Shown here: positions 29,882-37,067 of the stretch, piece after piece
How positions within the stretch are numbered: the stretch's first letter is position 1
How the letters are laid out: every line of letters starts with the position of its first letter
Source: a virus
Virus record (IMG/VR): IMGVR_UViG_3300042691_015379
Location: 1-38,200 of that record
Strand: one strand, 5' to 3'
Length of the DNA: 38,200 bases
The notes under the pieces: generated by a model
Told to the model about the DNA's origin: nothing
What the model saw: the letters and a program-made list of their open reading frames with translations, nothing else
Databases searched by the model: none
Program-made: the position numbers and the translations under genes

Positions 29882-32296
29882 ATGGCAGAAGAATCCGTTT
29901 TCGCGCGCTACGCGAGGCAACTCATCGAGCGCGGGATCTCCGTCGTCCCCATCGCACCCGGAACAAAGAAACCCGGGCAGTGGAGTCGGGAGCGTGGTTG
30001 GGAAGGAATGGGCGACTGGACGCGCTTCGCCAAGCGTTTTCCGACAGAGATCGAACTCGCGCTGTGGGAGACCTGGCCCGACGCCGGCATTGGTGTCGTG
30101 CTCGGCGAACTCTCCGGTGTCATCGGGCTCGATCGTGATTACGACGTACCAGGTGCGAGTGACGCGCTCGACAAACTGATTCCGTTCTCGCCGGTTGCGA
30201 AGAAGGGCGAGAAGGGCTGGACGAAGTTCTATCGCTTCAACGGCGAGCGGTCGTGCTCGTTCAACGTACAGAAGAACCGCGTCCTCGACGTGCTCTCCGA
30301 TGGTCGGCAGACAGTGATTCCGCCATCACAGCATCCAAGCGGCTGCAGTTACGTGTGGATCACGGTCGATACGCTCGACAACATCACGAACTCGACCGAT
30401 CTGCCGAAGTTGCCGGACGACTTCCTCAAGCAAGTCGAAGATCTCCTCGCGCCGTACCAAACCGAGGACGATCGCAAGTACCAGAAGAAGGTGCTGGCGC
30501 CGATCGAGGACACGAACAAGATCGACACGGCGCTGTCGATCCAAGCTGAATACTTCCGCGATCTGAACCGCGAGGCGCTGAATCGTCTCGATGAGTGGGT
30601 CAGCCAGTTGATTCCGACCGCCAAGCGTCAAGGCGACGGATACCGGTGCGTTGCAACATGGCGCGGCGGCACAAACCCGAACGTCGGCATCACGCCGAAG
30701 GGCATCCGCGACTTCAAGGGCGACTACGGCATGACGCCGATTGATCTGGTCATGTACGCCAACGGCCTGACTTTCCAGAAAGCCACCGAGATCCTTCGTG
30801 GCTGCCTCGCCATCAAAGAAACCGAAGTCATCACGCTTGAGGGCATGGCGCAGCCGGCCAAGGAACCGGCCAAAAGCGTTACCTCCAAGCCAGTCCTTCC
30901 ATGGCAAAAGCCGGCTGCAGCGGTTGCGCCACCTCCGGCCATCATCCTTCCCGCCACGACCTCGGAGGCGCCGGCCAAGGCCATCCCGAACTTCATCACC
31001 GACCCGCCCGGCATCTTGGGCGACGTGGCGCGCTGGATCACGGCCACCGCACCGAAGCAGCAGCCTGAGCTCTCGCTCGCTGCCGCAGTTTCCTTGGGCG
31101 CTGCCGTCACGCAGCGGATCTACCGCAGCAACCTGTCGAACTTCACGAGTCTGTACCTGATCATGGTGGCCAAGTCCACCGAAGGCAAGGAACACCCTCA
31201 GTCGTGCGTCGAGCGTGTGCTGACAGCGGCCGGGCTCGAAGGCTTGGTCGCGGGCTCGGGATACACCTCGAGCGGCGCTGTGTTCTCGGCGCTCCTGCGC
31301 CAGCCGGCGCACATTGCCATCATCGACGAGATCGGCAAGTTGCTGAAACTCTCGCGCGCAAAGGGCAACGCGAACTCCGAGGCCGCAATCGACAAGTTGG
31401 TGGAGGCGTTCGGCAAGTTGAACGGTGTCATGCGCCCGCCCGTGTACTCGACGATGACCATGAGCGCCGCCCAAGCGGCCGCCATGAACGCCGATCGAGT
31501 CGTTCACAACCCGGCAATCTCACTGCTCGGCGCGACCACGCCGGCAACCTTCTGGGGATCGCTGACCGATGATCTGGTGCAGGATGGCTTCCTTGGTCGC
31601 TTGATCGTCGTCGAGTCGGGCCAGCCGCGTCAGCTCGCGCGCTTCGTCGATCAGACCGAGCCACCGGCCCGTATCGTCGAGTGGTGCAAGACCGTGAACG
31701 CGCCGGCCTCACGAACAGGGGATCTGGCCGCCAAGTCGCTTGCCGAGTTGCAGCCGGTGACGATCGCCATGGAGATCGGCTCCTCTTGCGAGGATCTGAT
31801 GCGCGCGTTCGAGTCTGAGCTGAACACGCTCAAGGATCAGTTTGAGCCCGAGGGGCTCGATGTTCTGCTCGGACGCACCTTCGAGAAGGCGCTGCGCCTC
31901 TCGATGATCGCCGCAAAGGCGCGCGATCCGAACTCGTCTCAGGTCGGTGTGCAGGATCTCGAGTGGGCGATCAACTACGTGCGGCACTACGACATGGCAC
32001 TGGTTCGATCGGTACGCAAGAACCGCGTTCGCAGCCAGACGGACGCCGACTCGAAGAAGGTCATTGACTACATCCGCTCGGCGCGGGCGTTCGCTGCGGA
32101 GCAGAAGAACCCTCGGCTCGCAGCCGTGTTGGCGACGGGGGCAATGCCTCACTCCATGCTGCTCAAGAAGATGCACATGAAATCGCGCGAGTTCACCGAA
32201 CTCATGAACACCCTGGTCGAGTCCGGGCTCGTGCTCAAGTCGCCGGGCGCTCATCTGCACTTCGCGGGCGACGTGTACTACGCCGGGGAGGAATAA
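29882..32296 (+). CDS. Primase-polymerase / helicase fusion
   Basis: This is an 804-residue protein. The N-terminal 150 residues are an archaeo-eukaryotic-type prim-pol: GISVVPIAPGTKKPGQW, then IGVVLGELSGVIGLDRDYDV, with the metal-binding D84-x-D86. A middle part (about 230-320) reads DGYRCVATWRGGTNPNVGIT. It is followed by a proline/alanine linker. The C-terminal part is a DUF3987-like helicase with P-loop AKSTEGKEHP (Lys436) and Walker B IAIIDEIGK (Asp482, Glu483). It would lay primers and unwind the phage origin. It follows the Cro-like gene by 5 bases and ends 4 bases before the terminator stem. Confidence 0.87.
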   Translation: MAEESVFARYARQLIERGISVVPIAPGTKKPGQWSRERGWEGMGDWTRFAKRFPTEIELALWETWPDAGIGVVLGELSGVIGLDRDYDVPGASDALDKLIPFSPVAKKGEKGWTKFYRFNGERSCSFNVQKNRVLDVLSDGRQTVIPPSQHPSGCSYVWITVDTLDNITNSTDLPKLPDDFLKQVEDLLAPYQTEDDRKYQKKVLAPIEDTNKIDTALSIQAEYFRDLNREALNRLDEWVSQLIPTAKRQGDGYRCVATWRGGTNPNVGITPKGIRDFKGDYGMTPIDLVMYANGLTFQKATEILRGCLAIKETEVITLEGMAQPAKEPAKSVTSKPVLPWQKPAAAVAPPPAIILPATTSEAPAKAIPNFITDPPGILGDVARWITATAPKQQPELSLAAAVSLGAAVTQRIYRSNLSNFTSLYLIMVAKSTEGKEHPQSCVERVLTAAGLEGLVAGSGYTSSGAVFSALLRQPAHIAIIDEIGKLLKLSRAKGNANSEAAIDKLVEAFGKLNGVMRPPVYSTMTMSAAQAAAMNADRVVHNPAISLLGATTPATFWGSLTDDLVQDGFLGRLIVVESGQPRQLARFVDQTEPPARIVEWCKTVNAPASRTGDLAAKSLAELQPVTIAMEIGSSCEDLMRAFESELNTLKDQFEPEGLDVLLGRTFEKALRLSMIAAKARDPNSSQVGVQDLEWAINYVRHYDMALVRSVRKNRVRSQTDADSKKVIDYIRSARAFAAEQKNPRLAAVLATGAMPHSMLLKKMHMKSREFTELMNTLVESGLVLKSPGAHLHFAGDVYYAGEE

Positions 32297-32321
32297 AAAA
32301 GGCCCGGGGGTTGCCCGGGCC
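32291..32321 (-). terminator. Intrinsic terminator of the leftward accessory operon
   Basis: An 8-bp perfect GC stem (GGCCCGGG at 32301-32308 and CCCGGGCC at 32314-32321) with a 5-base loop is followed, on the leftward strand, by TTTTTTATT. It ends the operon arriving from 36912. The same stem directly follows the primase stop, so it could also reduce rightward read-through, though there is no T tract on that side. Confidence 0.85.
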
Positions 32322-32394
32322 AAGTCTCTATGGGGGGATAGAGGTCGTCAGAGATCGAGTCAATCCTAGCGCGCGGGGTGGGCGCGCGCAAGGG

Positions 32395-32817
32395 TCATCG
32401 CGGTTGCTCCTGTTCACCCCTCGCCCGAATCGCGGCTAAATACTCTTCCGTAGGCGGGCAACGTAAACAATCGCCTCCCGGCCAACTTCCGCAAATACAC
32501 GGGCCACAAACTTCACCTTTAGGGTAATCAATAAATTTCTCTCGCTCTGCTGCGGCAACGAGGGCGGCTAACTCGTCCACCAGCGTCTGAATCGACATGC
32601 CCGATGGTTGCCACTGCCTGCCAATCTTTTCACACAGCAACTTCTCGACTTCGATCACCGTCTTGGTCACGGCTTCTGTCACATCGCTGATGGGCCTCTG
32701 CTCTGCTGCGGCAACGAGGGCGGCGAAGTTGGCAAGCATCTCCCCCAACACCGATTCACTGCGTGAACACACAAATCCAGCCTCTCGCGCCATTCGGATA
32801 ATGTCATCGCGGGTCAT
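32395..32817 (-). CDS. Hypothetical protein, last gene of the accessory operon
   Basis: This 140-residue protein starts MTRDDIIRMAREAGFVCSRS, a beginning shared by many short proteins of proteobacterial phages. An internal repeat is visible, with the phrase ALVAAAE(Q/R) in two helices about 50 residues apart. A C-terminal cysteine cluster reads CGPCICGSWPGGDCLRC and may bind zinc. The protein ends GEQEQPR. It overlaps the upstream gene by ATGA, and the terminator lies 74 bases beyond its stop. The function is unknown. Confidence 0.75.
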   Translation of the reverse strand: MTRDDIIRMAREAGFVCSRSESVLGEMLANFAALVAAAEQRPISDVTEAVTKTVIEVEKLLCEKIGRQWQPSGMSIQTLVDELAALVAAAEREKFIDYPKGEVCGPCICGSWPGGDCLRCPPTEEYLAAIRARGEQEQPR

Positions 32818-32990
32818 CGCGGCTGCTCCTGCTTGGGCAGCAACAACACCTCAGTCGTCGCGGGAATGTGCCAGACTTTGCCCTCGTCGTCGGTGCAGTA
32901 CGAATACATCCCGTCGATGCGCTCGAAGTTCAGCTGCTTGCCGGACACGAGTTCGACGCGGCTGTTGCGCGGTACGTCATAGAGTTTCAT
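32814..32990 (-). CDS. Small hypothetical protein
   Basis: This is a 58-residue protein from ATG 32990, which overlaps the stop of the upstream membrane gene (ATGA). Starts at 32999 or 33023 are also open but less coupled. The sequence MKLYDVPRNSRVELVSGKQL is followed by NFERIDGMYSYCTDDEGKVW, a small all-beta pattern. The last codons (KQEQPR) contain the AGGAG used as the ribosome-binding site of the next gene. The function is unknown. Confidence 0.65.
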   Translation of the reverse strand: MKLYDVPRNSRVELVSGKQLNFERIDGMYSYCTDDEGKVWHIPATTEVLLLPKQEQPR

Positions 32991-33121
32991 CGCAGCCATT
33001 CCATAACCGTCACGGCCAACCAAATGATCAAGCCGACCGGCACTCCAATCACACCGGCCAACAGTAGCAACACGAACAACAATTGCCGCAGCGTCGGCGG
33101 CGGCATTCCTCCGACGCTCAT
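32987..33121 (-). CDS. 44-residue single-span membrane protein
   Basis: This is a very short gene from ATG 33121 to TGA at 32989-32987. It encodes MSVGGMPPPTLRQLLFVLLL, then LAGVIGVPVGLIIWLAVTVM, then EWLR. About 28 residues are strongly hydrophobic, enough for one or two membrane crossings. It overlaps both neighbours by ATGA, which supports the start. With the adjacent 33118-33333 product it forms a pair of tiny membrane proteins. They may act in lysis or exclusion, but nothing in the sequence decides. Confidence 0.65.
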   Translation of the reverse strand: MSVGGMPPPTLRQLLFVLLLLAGVIGVPVGLIIWLAVTVMEWLR

Positions 33122-33333
33122 ACGCGCCACCGATGCTGCTTCGTCCACTCGGACTGGATCTCCTTCTCGCGCTCGATCTCGCGCTTCATGTTGAGCGTCC
33201 AGTTCATCCGCTCGTTCTGGGCGCCCCACTTGTAGGCCAGCCAGAGCCCGAACAGAATCATCACCCCGTCCCATGGAATGTTGGACAGGATCTCTCCGAT
33301 CCCGGAATCAATCGCGTCGATAATGCTACTCAT
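33118..33333 (-). CDS. 71-residue membrane-anchored protein with charged tail
   Basis: The protein starts at ATG 33333 (MSSIIDAIDSGIGEILSNIP). An in-frame extension to 33357 is less likely. A membrane segment follows at about 22-42 (WDGVMILFGLWLAYKWGAQN), and then a strongly charged helix (MKREIEREKEIQSEWTKQHR). One span plus a basic coiled-coil-like tail resembles small holins and spanin-like or inner-membrane accessory proteins, but no family is certain. It overlaps the next membrane gene by ATGA and the previous gene by 8 bases. Confidence 0.65.
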   Translation of the reverse strand: MSSIIDAIDSGIGEILSNIPWDGVMILFGLWLAYKWGAQNERMNWTLNMKREIEREKEIQSEWTKQHRWRV

Positions 33334-33508
33334 GCAACTTCCTCCTCGCGGTATCAACCGCGTGTGACAACTCTCGAATCCACCAACTCACCAGCGCGCG
33401 GGATCTGAACTCGGGCCACTCCCGGTCGGACACCCTCTTGCGAAGGTGGTAGCACCGACCGGGGTGTTCCGTGTCGCAGACCACGCACAACCGGTCAATT
33501 TCCGGCAT
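33326..33508 (-). CDS. Small cysteine-containing hypothetical protein
   Basis: This 60-residue protein begins MPEIDRLCVVCDTEHPGRCY. The Cys-x2-Cys and a further His/Cys could bind zinc. A tryptophan- and arginine-rich helical remainder follows (ALVSWWIRELSHAVDTARRK). It overlaps both neighbours (14 bases upstream, 8 downstream), supporting translation as part of the operon. Not recognised. Confidence 0.6.
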   Translation of the reverse strand: MPEIDRLCVVCDTEHPGRCYHLRKRVSDREWPEFRSRALVSWWIRELSHAVDTARRKLHE

Positions 33509-33680
33509 ACGAACCGATGTTCCGCGCGAGCCTGACGTAGGGATCGAGGTTCGCTTCCTCGTACCCGGCAGCCGTCAGGGCCTCGCAGAACTTGAGTACA
33601 GCCTCCTCAACGGTGGCGTACTCGTCAAGTGAAAACGTCGATCCATTCGCTTCGATCAGAACCAGACTGTTAGCGGCCAC
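33495..33680 (-). CDS. Small hypothetical protein
   Basis: This 61-residue protein starts at a GTG and overlaps the previous gene by 11 bases. Its sequence, MAANSLVLIEANGSTFSLDE, then YATVEEAVLKFCEALTAAGY, suggests a beta hairpin followed by two helices. Not recognised. Its short length and position in the coupled array are the main evidence. Confidence 0.55.
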   Translation of the reverse strand: MAANSLVLIEANGSTFSLDEYATVEEAVLKFCEALTAAGYEEANLDPYVRLARNIGSYAGN

Positions 33681-33906
33681 GGCGGCCCTCCTTCTTTTTG
33701 ACTTCGTTACTCGGGTGCAGCAGCCACTTCTCGCCGGCTGCGTCGATTGCCTCGCGGCGCTTGGTTTCGAGGTAATCCGCCTCGCGCTCGGTGGGTTTGA
33801 AACTCGCCCTGGTGGTGACGCGCGGCCCGCGCGGCCGACGCCAGAAGGCGATCGGCACGGCCACGGACGCGATGGCTGCGAGGGCGGTGAGGATGGCCTC
33901 GGTCAT
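33670..33906 (-). CDS. Small membrane-anchored hypothetical protein
   Basis: This is a 78-residue protein from ATG 33906, in an ATGA overlap with the upstream stop. The in-frame extension to 34191 is a shadow of other genes. Residues 4-21 (AILTALAAIASVAVPIAF) form a probable membrane anchor. A basic, helical cytoplasmic tail follows (READYLETKRREAIDAAGEK and HPSNEVKKKEGRRGR). It could be a small accessory holin or an anchored DNA-binding protein. No family is recognised. Confidence 0.6.
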   Translation of the reverse strand: MTEAILTALAAIASVAVPIAFWRRPRGPRVTTRASFKPTEREADYLETKRREAIDAAGEKWLLHPSNEVKKKEGRRGR

Positions 33907-34145
33907 GCGCCCTCCGCAAAGCGGTCGATGGGGCGGCCGTCCATGCTGCGGCAGTCGTCGCAGTACCAGAAGAGCGGCTGCGATACGGTGTCCGCATCCA
34001 CTAACGTCAGCCCATTGGCGGTCTCCCGATACCAAGTGGCTTTCGCGATCTGCACGTTGGTACTGCCGCACTCCGGGCACTCCCATCGAGGGCGAGCGCC
34101 GTCCTCGCGGCCGTGGGGAAGGGGAATCAAATCTGTCTGACTCAT
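33903..34145 (-). CDS. Small zinc-ribbon-like protein
   Basis: This is an 80-residue protein from ATG 34145. Two cysteine pairs, CPECGS near residue 23 and CDDC near residue 62, flank a beta segment (NVQIAKATWYRETANGLTLV). This is the classic zinc-ribbon spacing. Such small phage ribbons often bind nucleic acid or RNA polymerase, which would make this a candidate host-takeover factor. That role is inference. It overlaps both neighbours by ATGA. Confidence 0.65.
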   Translation of the reverse strand: MSQTDLIPLPHGREDGARPRWECPECGSTNVQIAKATWYRETANGLTLVDADTVSQPLFWYCDDCRSMDGRPIDRFAEGA

Positions 34146-34387
34146 GCGAATAACTCCATCTGTGGTGGATCGTAAACAAGACGGTCGCCATCCCACACTC
34201 TGCCGTTGCCGTAGAGCCTGTAGTGGCGACCGTAGAGGGTGAGGGTGGCCGAGGTGAAGGGTGGGGCCGCTCGAACGTCTGCCGTGGCCTCGTGGTACTC
34301 GTCGCGCAGCGTCTCGTACAGTTTCGAGGCGGTTGCGAACGAATCTGCGGGCCAGCGGTTCGGGCCGATGATCAGGAAGCCGCTCAT
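34142..34387 (-). CDS. Small hypothetical protein
   Basis: This 81-residue protein reads MSGFLIIGPNRWPADSFATA, then LYETLRDEYHEATADVRAAP, then TLYGRHYRLYGNGRVWDGDR. A short beta start, one helix and a tyrosine-rich beta C-terminus are predicted by eye. Both ends are in ATGA overlaps. Not recognised. Confidence 0.6.
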   Translation of the reverse strand: MSGFLIIGPNRWPADSFATASKLYETLRDEYHEATADVRAAPPFTSATLTLYGRHYRLYGNGRVWDGDRLVYDPPQMELFA

Positions 34388-34581
34388 GGGCTACCTCCTT
34401 CGGCCTTTGCGCGCGGGTGGCCGTGCTCGGGGATCGGGCGATCCTGCTCACACTCGATGCACTGCTCGATGGCGCCGTCCGGGCCGGTGGCCCCGCAGCG
34501 CAGCCGGTAAACCGAGTAGGTGTGCGAGTCCTTGTTGGTCGCATACACGTCGATGTAGCGACCGCAGCCGTAGTTGGTCAT
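34384..34581 (-). CDS. Small cysteine-containing hypothetical protein
   Basis: This 65-residue protein reads MTNYGCGRYIDVYATNKDSH, then TYSVYRLRCGATGPDGAIEQ, then CIECEQDRPIPEHG. Four cysteines and two histidines could form one metal site. ATGA overlaps at both ends support it as a gene. Not recognised. Confidence 0.55.
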   Translation of the reverse strand: MTNYGCGRYIDVYATNKDSHTYSVYRLRCGATGPDGAIEQCIECEQDRPIPEHGHPRAKAEGGSP

Positions 34582-34877
34582 GGCTTGTCTCCTGTGGCTT
34601 TGGCGAGGGCGGCGCGGGCGGCTTGCAAAATTGGCTCACCGTCGGTTGTGCCTTGAATGCTACGGGCGGCCGCCGGTAGCAATTCCTCAAGCGCAGCCAA
34701 AAGATCGGGAGCTGCTGCGATCAAGCGGGCGTTGGCGGCGCTCTCCGCGCCGGGGCGTTTGATGGCGCTACTGATGGCGCATACGCCGCGGCCTCCGGCC
34801 TTGACCGAAATAGATGCGTAGTATTCGTTGTGGTAGCCATCGGCCGTCCACGGGGCGGGTGTGTGTTGCTGGCTCAC
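34578..34877 (-). CDS. Small phage protein of the 'NARLIAAAPDLL' type
   Basis: This 99-residue protein reads MSQQHTPAPWTADGYHNEYY, then GVCAISSAIKRPGAESAANA, then RLIAAAPDLLAALEELLPAA. The H-T-P-x-P-W start and the N-A-R-L-I-A-A-A-P-(D/E)-L-L core are hallmarks of a very common short phage protein family of unknown function. Both ends overlap neighbours by ATGA. Confidence 0.75.
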   Translation of the reverse strand: MSQQHTPAPWTADGYHNEYYASISVKAGGRGVCAISSAIKRPGAESAANARLIAAAPDLLAALEELLPAAARSIQGTTDGEPILQAARAALAKATGDKP

Positions 34878-35260
34878 GGCATCACCTCCGCTGGCGTGGC
34901 CTTGCCGCTTTCGGCGCGCAGCACACGCTCGATTGCCGCGCAGACCTGATAACTGTCACGCAACCCGTTCGGCGCTCCGGGCACGTTGAATCGCGGCTTC
35001 ATGTTGAGCGTGTACAGGGCCAGTTCGAGGGCCTTCTTCAGGTCGGAGTCGGCGGTGCGGGCCTCCACCTCGTGCCCGCCAGCCACGATGGACACGTCGT
35101 CGATCCATGCGGCGTCGGCGTCGTGGGTGCGGCGCACCAGTTCAATGTCCTCGTTCAGCAGTTCCAGCGTCTCGCTCACGGCGTCGCAGTCGGGATCTGT
35201 CACGCCCGCAAACTCGAAGCAAACGGTTACGCGCAGGGCGCTCAGGTTCATCTGGTTCAT
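34874..35260 (-). CDS. Hypothetical accessory protein
   Basis: This is a 128-residue protein from ATG 35260 (MNQMNLSALRVTVCFEFAGV), in ATGA overlap with the preceding stop. A longer start at 35296 is unlikely. It is acidic in its middle (DAVSETLELLNEDIELVRRT) and ends with a helical segment (DSYQVCAAIERVLRAESGKA). Not recognised. The acidic profile is common among phage host-interaction proteins, but no function follows from it. Confidence 0.6.
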   Translation of the reverse strand: MNQMNLSALRVTVCFEFAGVTDPDCDAVSETLELLNEDIELVRRTHDADAAWIDDVSIVAGGHEVEARTADSDLKKALELALYTLNMKPRFNVPGAPNGLRDSYQVCAAIERVLRAESGKATPAEVMP

Positions 35261-35568
35261 CGGTCGGTCTCCTGCGATTCGGTGTGACCAAGCCATGCTT
35301 GGCCGATCAGTTCAACAAACATGGATCGGAAGAAGATGCGGAGGTCGTCGGCTGTGTCGTCCTCGTCGATGGCCTCGAACAGGTCGTAGTCGAGCATCTC
35401 GATGGCGTCCCGCAGGTCGTCCTCGTCGGCTTCGGCCACTGGCTCGCGGCGGGTCTCGGATCGTTCGGTGCGACCGCCGTCCTCGAACCAGTGATCGGTA
35501 ATCACCATGCAGTCGGTCGCGGGGTCGTAGTCGTATTCGGTCGTGACCAGTCGGTTGGTGGCGGTCAT
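35257..35568 (-). CDS. Acidic hypothetical protein
   Basis: This is a 103-residue protein from ATG 35568 (MTATNRLVTTEYDYDPATDC). It is strongly acidic: VAEADEDDLRDAIEMLDYDL, then FEAIDEDDTADDLRIFFRSM. Such charge is reminiscent of DNA-mimic inhibitors, but no specific family match is visible. Both ends are in ATGA overlaps. Confidence 0.6.
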   Translation of the reverse strand: MTATNRLVTTEYDYDPATDCMVITDHWFEDGGRTERSETRREPVAEADEDDLRDAIEMLDYDLFEAIDEDDTADDLRIFFRSMFVELIGQAWLGHTESQETDR

Positions 35569-35726
35569 GAGCGAGCCTCCGCTTGGGCCAGCGTCCAACG
35601 GGCGGCTTTCATAGCGGCCTGATGGTCGGGGTCAAGGTCATCTTCGATCTGGTTGAGCGCCCATTCGAGGGCTTCGGCCAGTTCGGTTATCAGTTCGTCG
35701 TTCGTGAGCGTCGGTCGGTTGGTCAT
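35565..35726 (-). CDS. 53-residue acidic hypothetical protein
   Basis: This is a 53-residue protein from ATG 35726. It reads MTNRPTLTNDELITELAEAL, then EWALNQIEDDLDPDHQAAMK. It is a small two-helix protein. The longer in-frame extension to 35873 overlaps the previous gene and is rejected. A GNRA-type hairpin stands just upstream in its leader. Not recognised. Confidence 0.55.
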   Translation of the reverse strand: MTNRPTLTNDELITELAEALEWALNQIEDDLDPDHQAAMKAARWTLAQAEARS

Positions 35727-35737
35727 TGGAGTCTCCC

Positions 35738-35753
35738 GGGGGCTTGCGCCCCC
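35738..35753 (-). other. Leader hairpin with GNRA tetraloop
   Basis: On the leftward strand this reads GGGGGC-GCAA-GCCCCC, a perfect 6-bp stem closed by a GCAA tetraloop. It lies 11 bases before the start at 35726 and abuts a GGGAG ribosome-binding site. No T tract follows. It may stabilise the transcript or regulate translation of the small gene. Confidence 0.5.
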
Positions 35754-35769
35754 ATCGTTGGTGTTGGTG

Positions 35770-36042
35770 TCAGTACAGGACAGGCAGGACGTTGTGCTTC
35801 GCGTCCATCGTGAACAGGGCGCCAGCGTCGTTGCCTTCGTCATCGGCGACCGGGAACACAAGATTGCCGTCATCCAACTGGATTACCACGGAGCGTGAGA
35901 TGAAGCCCATGTTGTCGGCTTCCTCCTGCGTCATGTAGCGCACGGCGGTGATCTTGCGGTTCACCAGTTGAGCGGCAGCAACTTCCTCCCAGTATTCGGT
36001 GCGCTGCGCGGGGTCTTTGAGGTTCAGTTGTTTGGTAGTCAT
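35770..36042 (-). CDS. Hypothetical accessory protein
   Basis: This 90-residue protein reads MTTKQLNLKDPAQRTEYWEE, then VNRKITAVRYMTQEEADNMG, then ISRSVVIQLDDGNLVFPVAD. The later part, a strand pair followed by an acidic turn (DDEGNDAGALFTMDAKHN), is typical of a small beta-rich phage protein family seen in accessory regions. The function is unknown. It is separated from its neighbours by gaps of about 40 bases. Confidence 0.65.
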   Translation of the reverse strand: MTTKQLNLKDPAQRTEYWEEVAAAQLVNRKITAVRYMTQEEADNMGFISRSVVIQLDDGNLVFPVADDEGNDAGALFTMDAKHNVLPVLY

Positions 36043-36080
36043 GTCGTTCGTTCCTGTGGTTTGTTGAGGGTCGGTTGCGA

Positions 36081-36599
36081 TCAGATCAGACCGCGTACGG
36101 CAAAGGAAACGGTTTCGCGTCCCGCGACTATCAGGTGGTCAAGCACACGAACATCGATCAGGGCCAGCGCGTCTTTGAGTCGGCTGGTGATGAATTCGTC
36201 GGCGCGGCTTGGCTCGGGCACTCCGCTCGGATGGTTGTGAACCAGCACGATTGCGGCGGCGTTGTGGGCCAGCGTTGCCTTCACAACCTCTCGAGGATGC
36301 ACGCTCGCGCCGTCGATGGTGCCGCGGAACAGTTCGTCGAAGGCGATGACGCGGTGGCGGTTGTCGAGGTAAGCGATGCAGAACACTTCGTGCGGTCTGT
36401 CGGCCAGCGTGAGGTTGACGTAATCGCGGAGGGCTTGCGGGCTGGTCAAGGCCGTGCCCGGTTGCTTGAGGCGGGCCCAGAGGTACTGCTTGGCGAGGGC
36501 GATGGTGGCGTCCTCGTCGATGGCGGCGGGCCGGGTGGTGGGCTGGACGGCGTAGAGGGCCGGGGCTTCGGATCGGACGGATCGGGTCTTGCGGGTCAT
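36081..36599 (-). CDS. RadC-like JAB/MPN-domain protein
   Basis: This is a 172-residue protein starting at [20 protein letters not shown]; the extension to 36659 is rejected. The JAB/MPN signature is complete: [20 protein letters not shown], then [20 protein letters not shown], then [14 protein letters not shown], with H-x-H and the downstream S and D that ligate zinc. RadC-like proteins are frequent on mobile elements and phages. Their biochemical role is unsettled; DNA-repair and anti-defence roles have been proposed. It carries only the JAB part, without the N-terminal helix-hairpin-helix of chromosomal RadC. Confidence 0.85.
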   Translation of the reverse strand: MTRKTRSVRSEAPALYAVQPTTRPAAIDEDATIALAKQYLWARLKQPGTALTSPQALRDYVNLTLADRPHEVFCIAYLDNRHRVIAFDELFRGTIDGASVHPREVVKATLAHNAAAIVLVHNHPSGVPEPSRADEFITSRLKDALALIDVRVLDHLIVAGRETVSFAVRGLI

Positions 36600-36633
36600 G
36601 CGGTACTTCCTGTGTTGCGGTTGGTTCGGTCGG

Positions 36634-36912
36634 TCAGAGGGCAGCGGCGACGCGCTCAAGGGTCTCGATCAGGCGAGTGCGCTCCGCGTAGTCCGGGATC
36701 GCGCTGTAACTGGATTCGGTGTCGTTGGCGTCGTAGCAGCACATGACGGCCTGTCGAGTCAGTGGCACTGGCTCGACCGTGACGTAATCAAGGTCGCGGT
36801 CGTAATCGACGAACAGGACGCGGCCAGAGGCGAGCCGTGTCGCGGCGATGCGCTGGCCTCGGTCGGTGTAGTGGCGTCCGGTGTTGAAGGCGATGATCGG
36901 TTGGTCGGTCAT
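36634..36912 (-). CDS. Hypothetical protein, first gene of the accessory operon
   Basis: This 92-residue protein reads [20 protein letters not shown], then [20 protein letters not shown]. It then has a helical end, [19 protein letters not shown] ribosome-binding site AGAGGAA precedes the ATG. It is directly downstream of the predicted promoter at 36973-37001 and would be the first protein made from the operon. Short proteins with an F-N-T-G-R-x-Y-(T/S) start recur in phages without a known job. Confidence 0.7.
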   Translation of the reverse strand: MTDQPIIAFNTGRHYTDRGQRIAATRLASGRVLFVDYDRDLDYVTVEPVPLTRQAVMCCYDANDTESSYSAIPDYAERTRLIETLERVAAAL

Positions 36913-36946
36913 GGTCGGTTCCTCTTGGTTGGGTCGGTCGGTCGGT

Positions 36947-36963
36947 ATCGAGCAACGCTCGAT
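36947..36963. promoter_or_regulatory. Perfect 7-3-7 palindrome in the leader of the accessory operon
   Basis: ATCGAGC-AAC-GCTCGAT forms a perfect dyad between the candidate promoter at 36973-37001 and the first gene. It could act as an operator that roadblocks polymerase or as a small RNA hairpin in the leader. It is followed on the leftward strand by a CGACC-type repeat. Confidence 0.5.
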
Positions 36964-36972
36964 CCGGTGGCG

Positions 36973-37001
36973 ATCTTTTTCTACCGGTCAACGGGCGTCA
37001 A
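36973..37001 (-). promoter_or_regulatory. Candidate promoter of the leftward accessory operon
   Basis: Read leftward, TTGACG (complement of 36996-37001) and AAAGAT (complement of 36973-36978) are exactly 17 bases apart. The -35 box is nearly consensus and the -10 is moderate. It sits at the edge of the gene-free region and faces the run of small genes. Confidence 0.5.
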
Positions 37002-37067
37002 ACACTTTCTTCGTGCTCGACCACGAGGCGGATAGTGCCGGCCACCAGTTCCCCAAGTTCCCAAAAG

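Noticed and set aside
33670-34191. A 173-codon leftward frame containing the small anchored protein
   Set aside because: The N-terminal 95 residues are a shadow of the zinc-ribbon gene; the membrane anchor begins at the ATG at 33906, which overlaps the previous stop.
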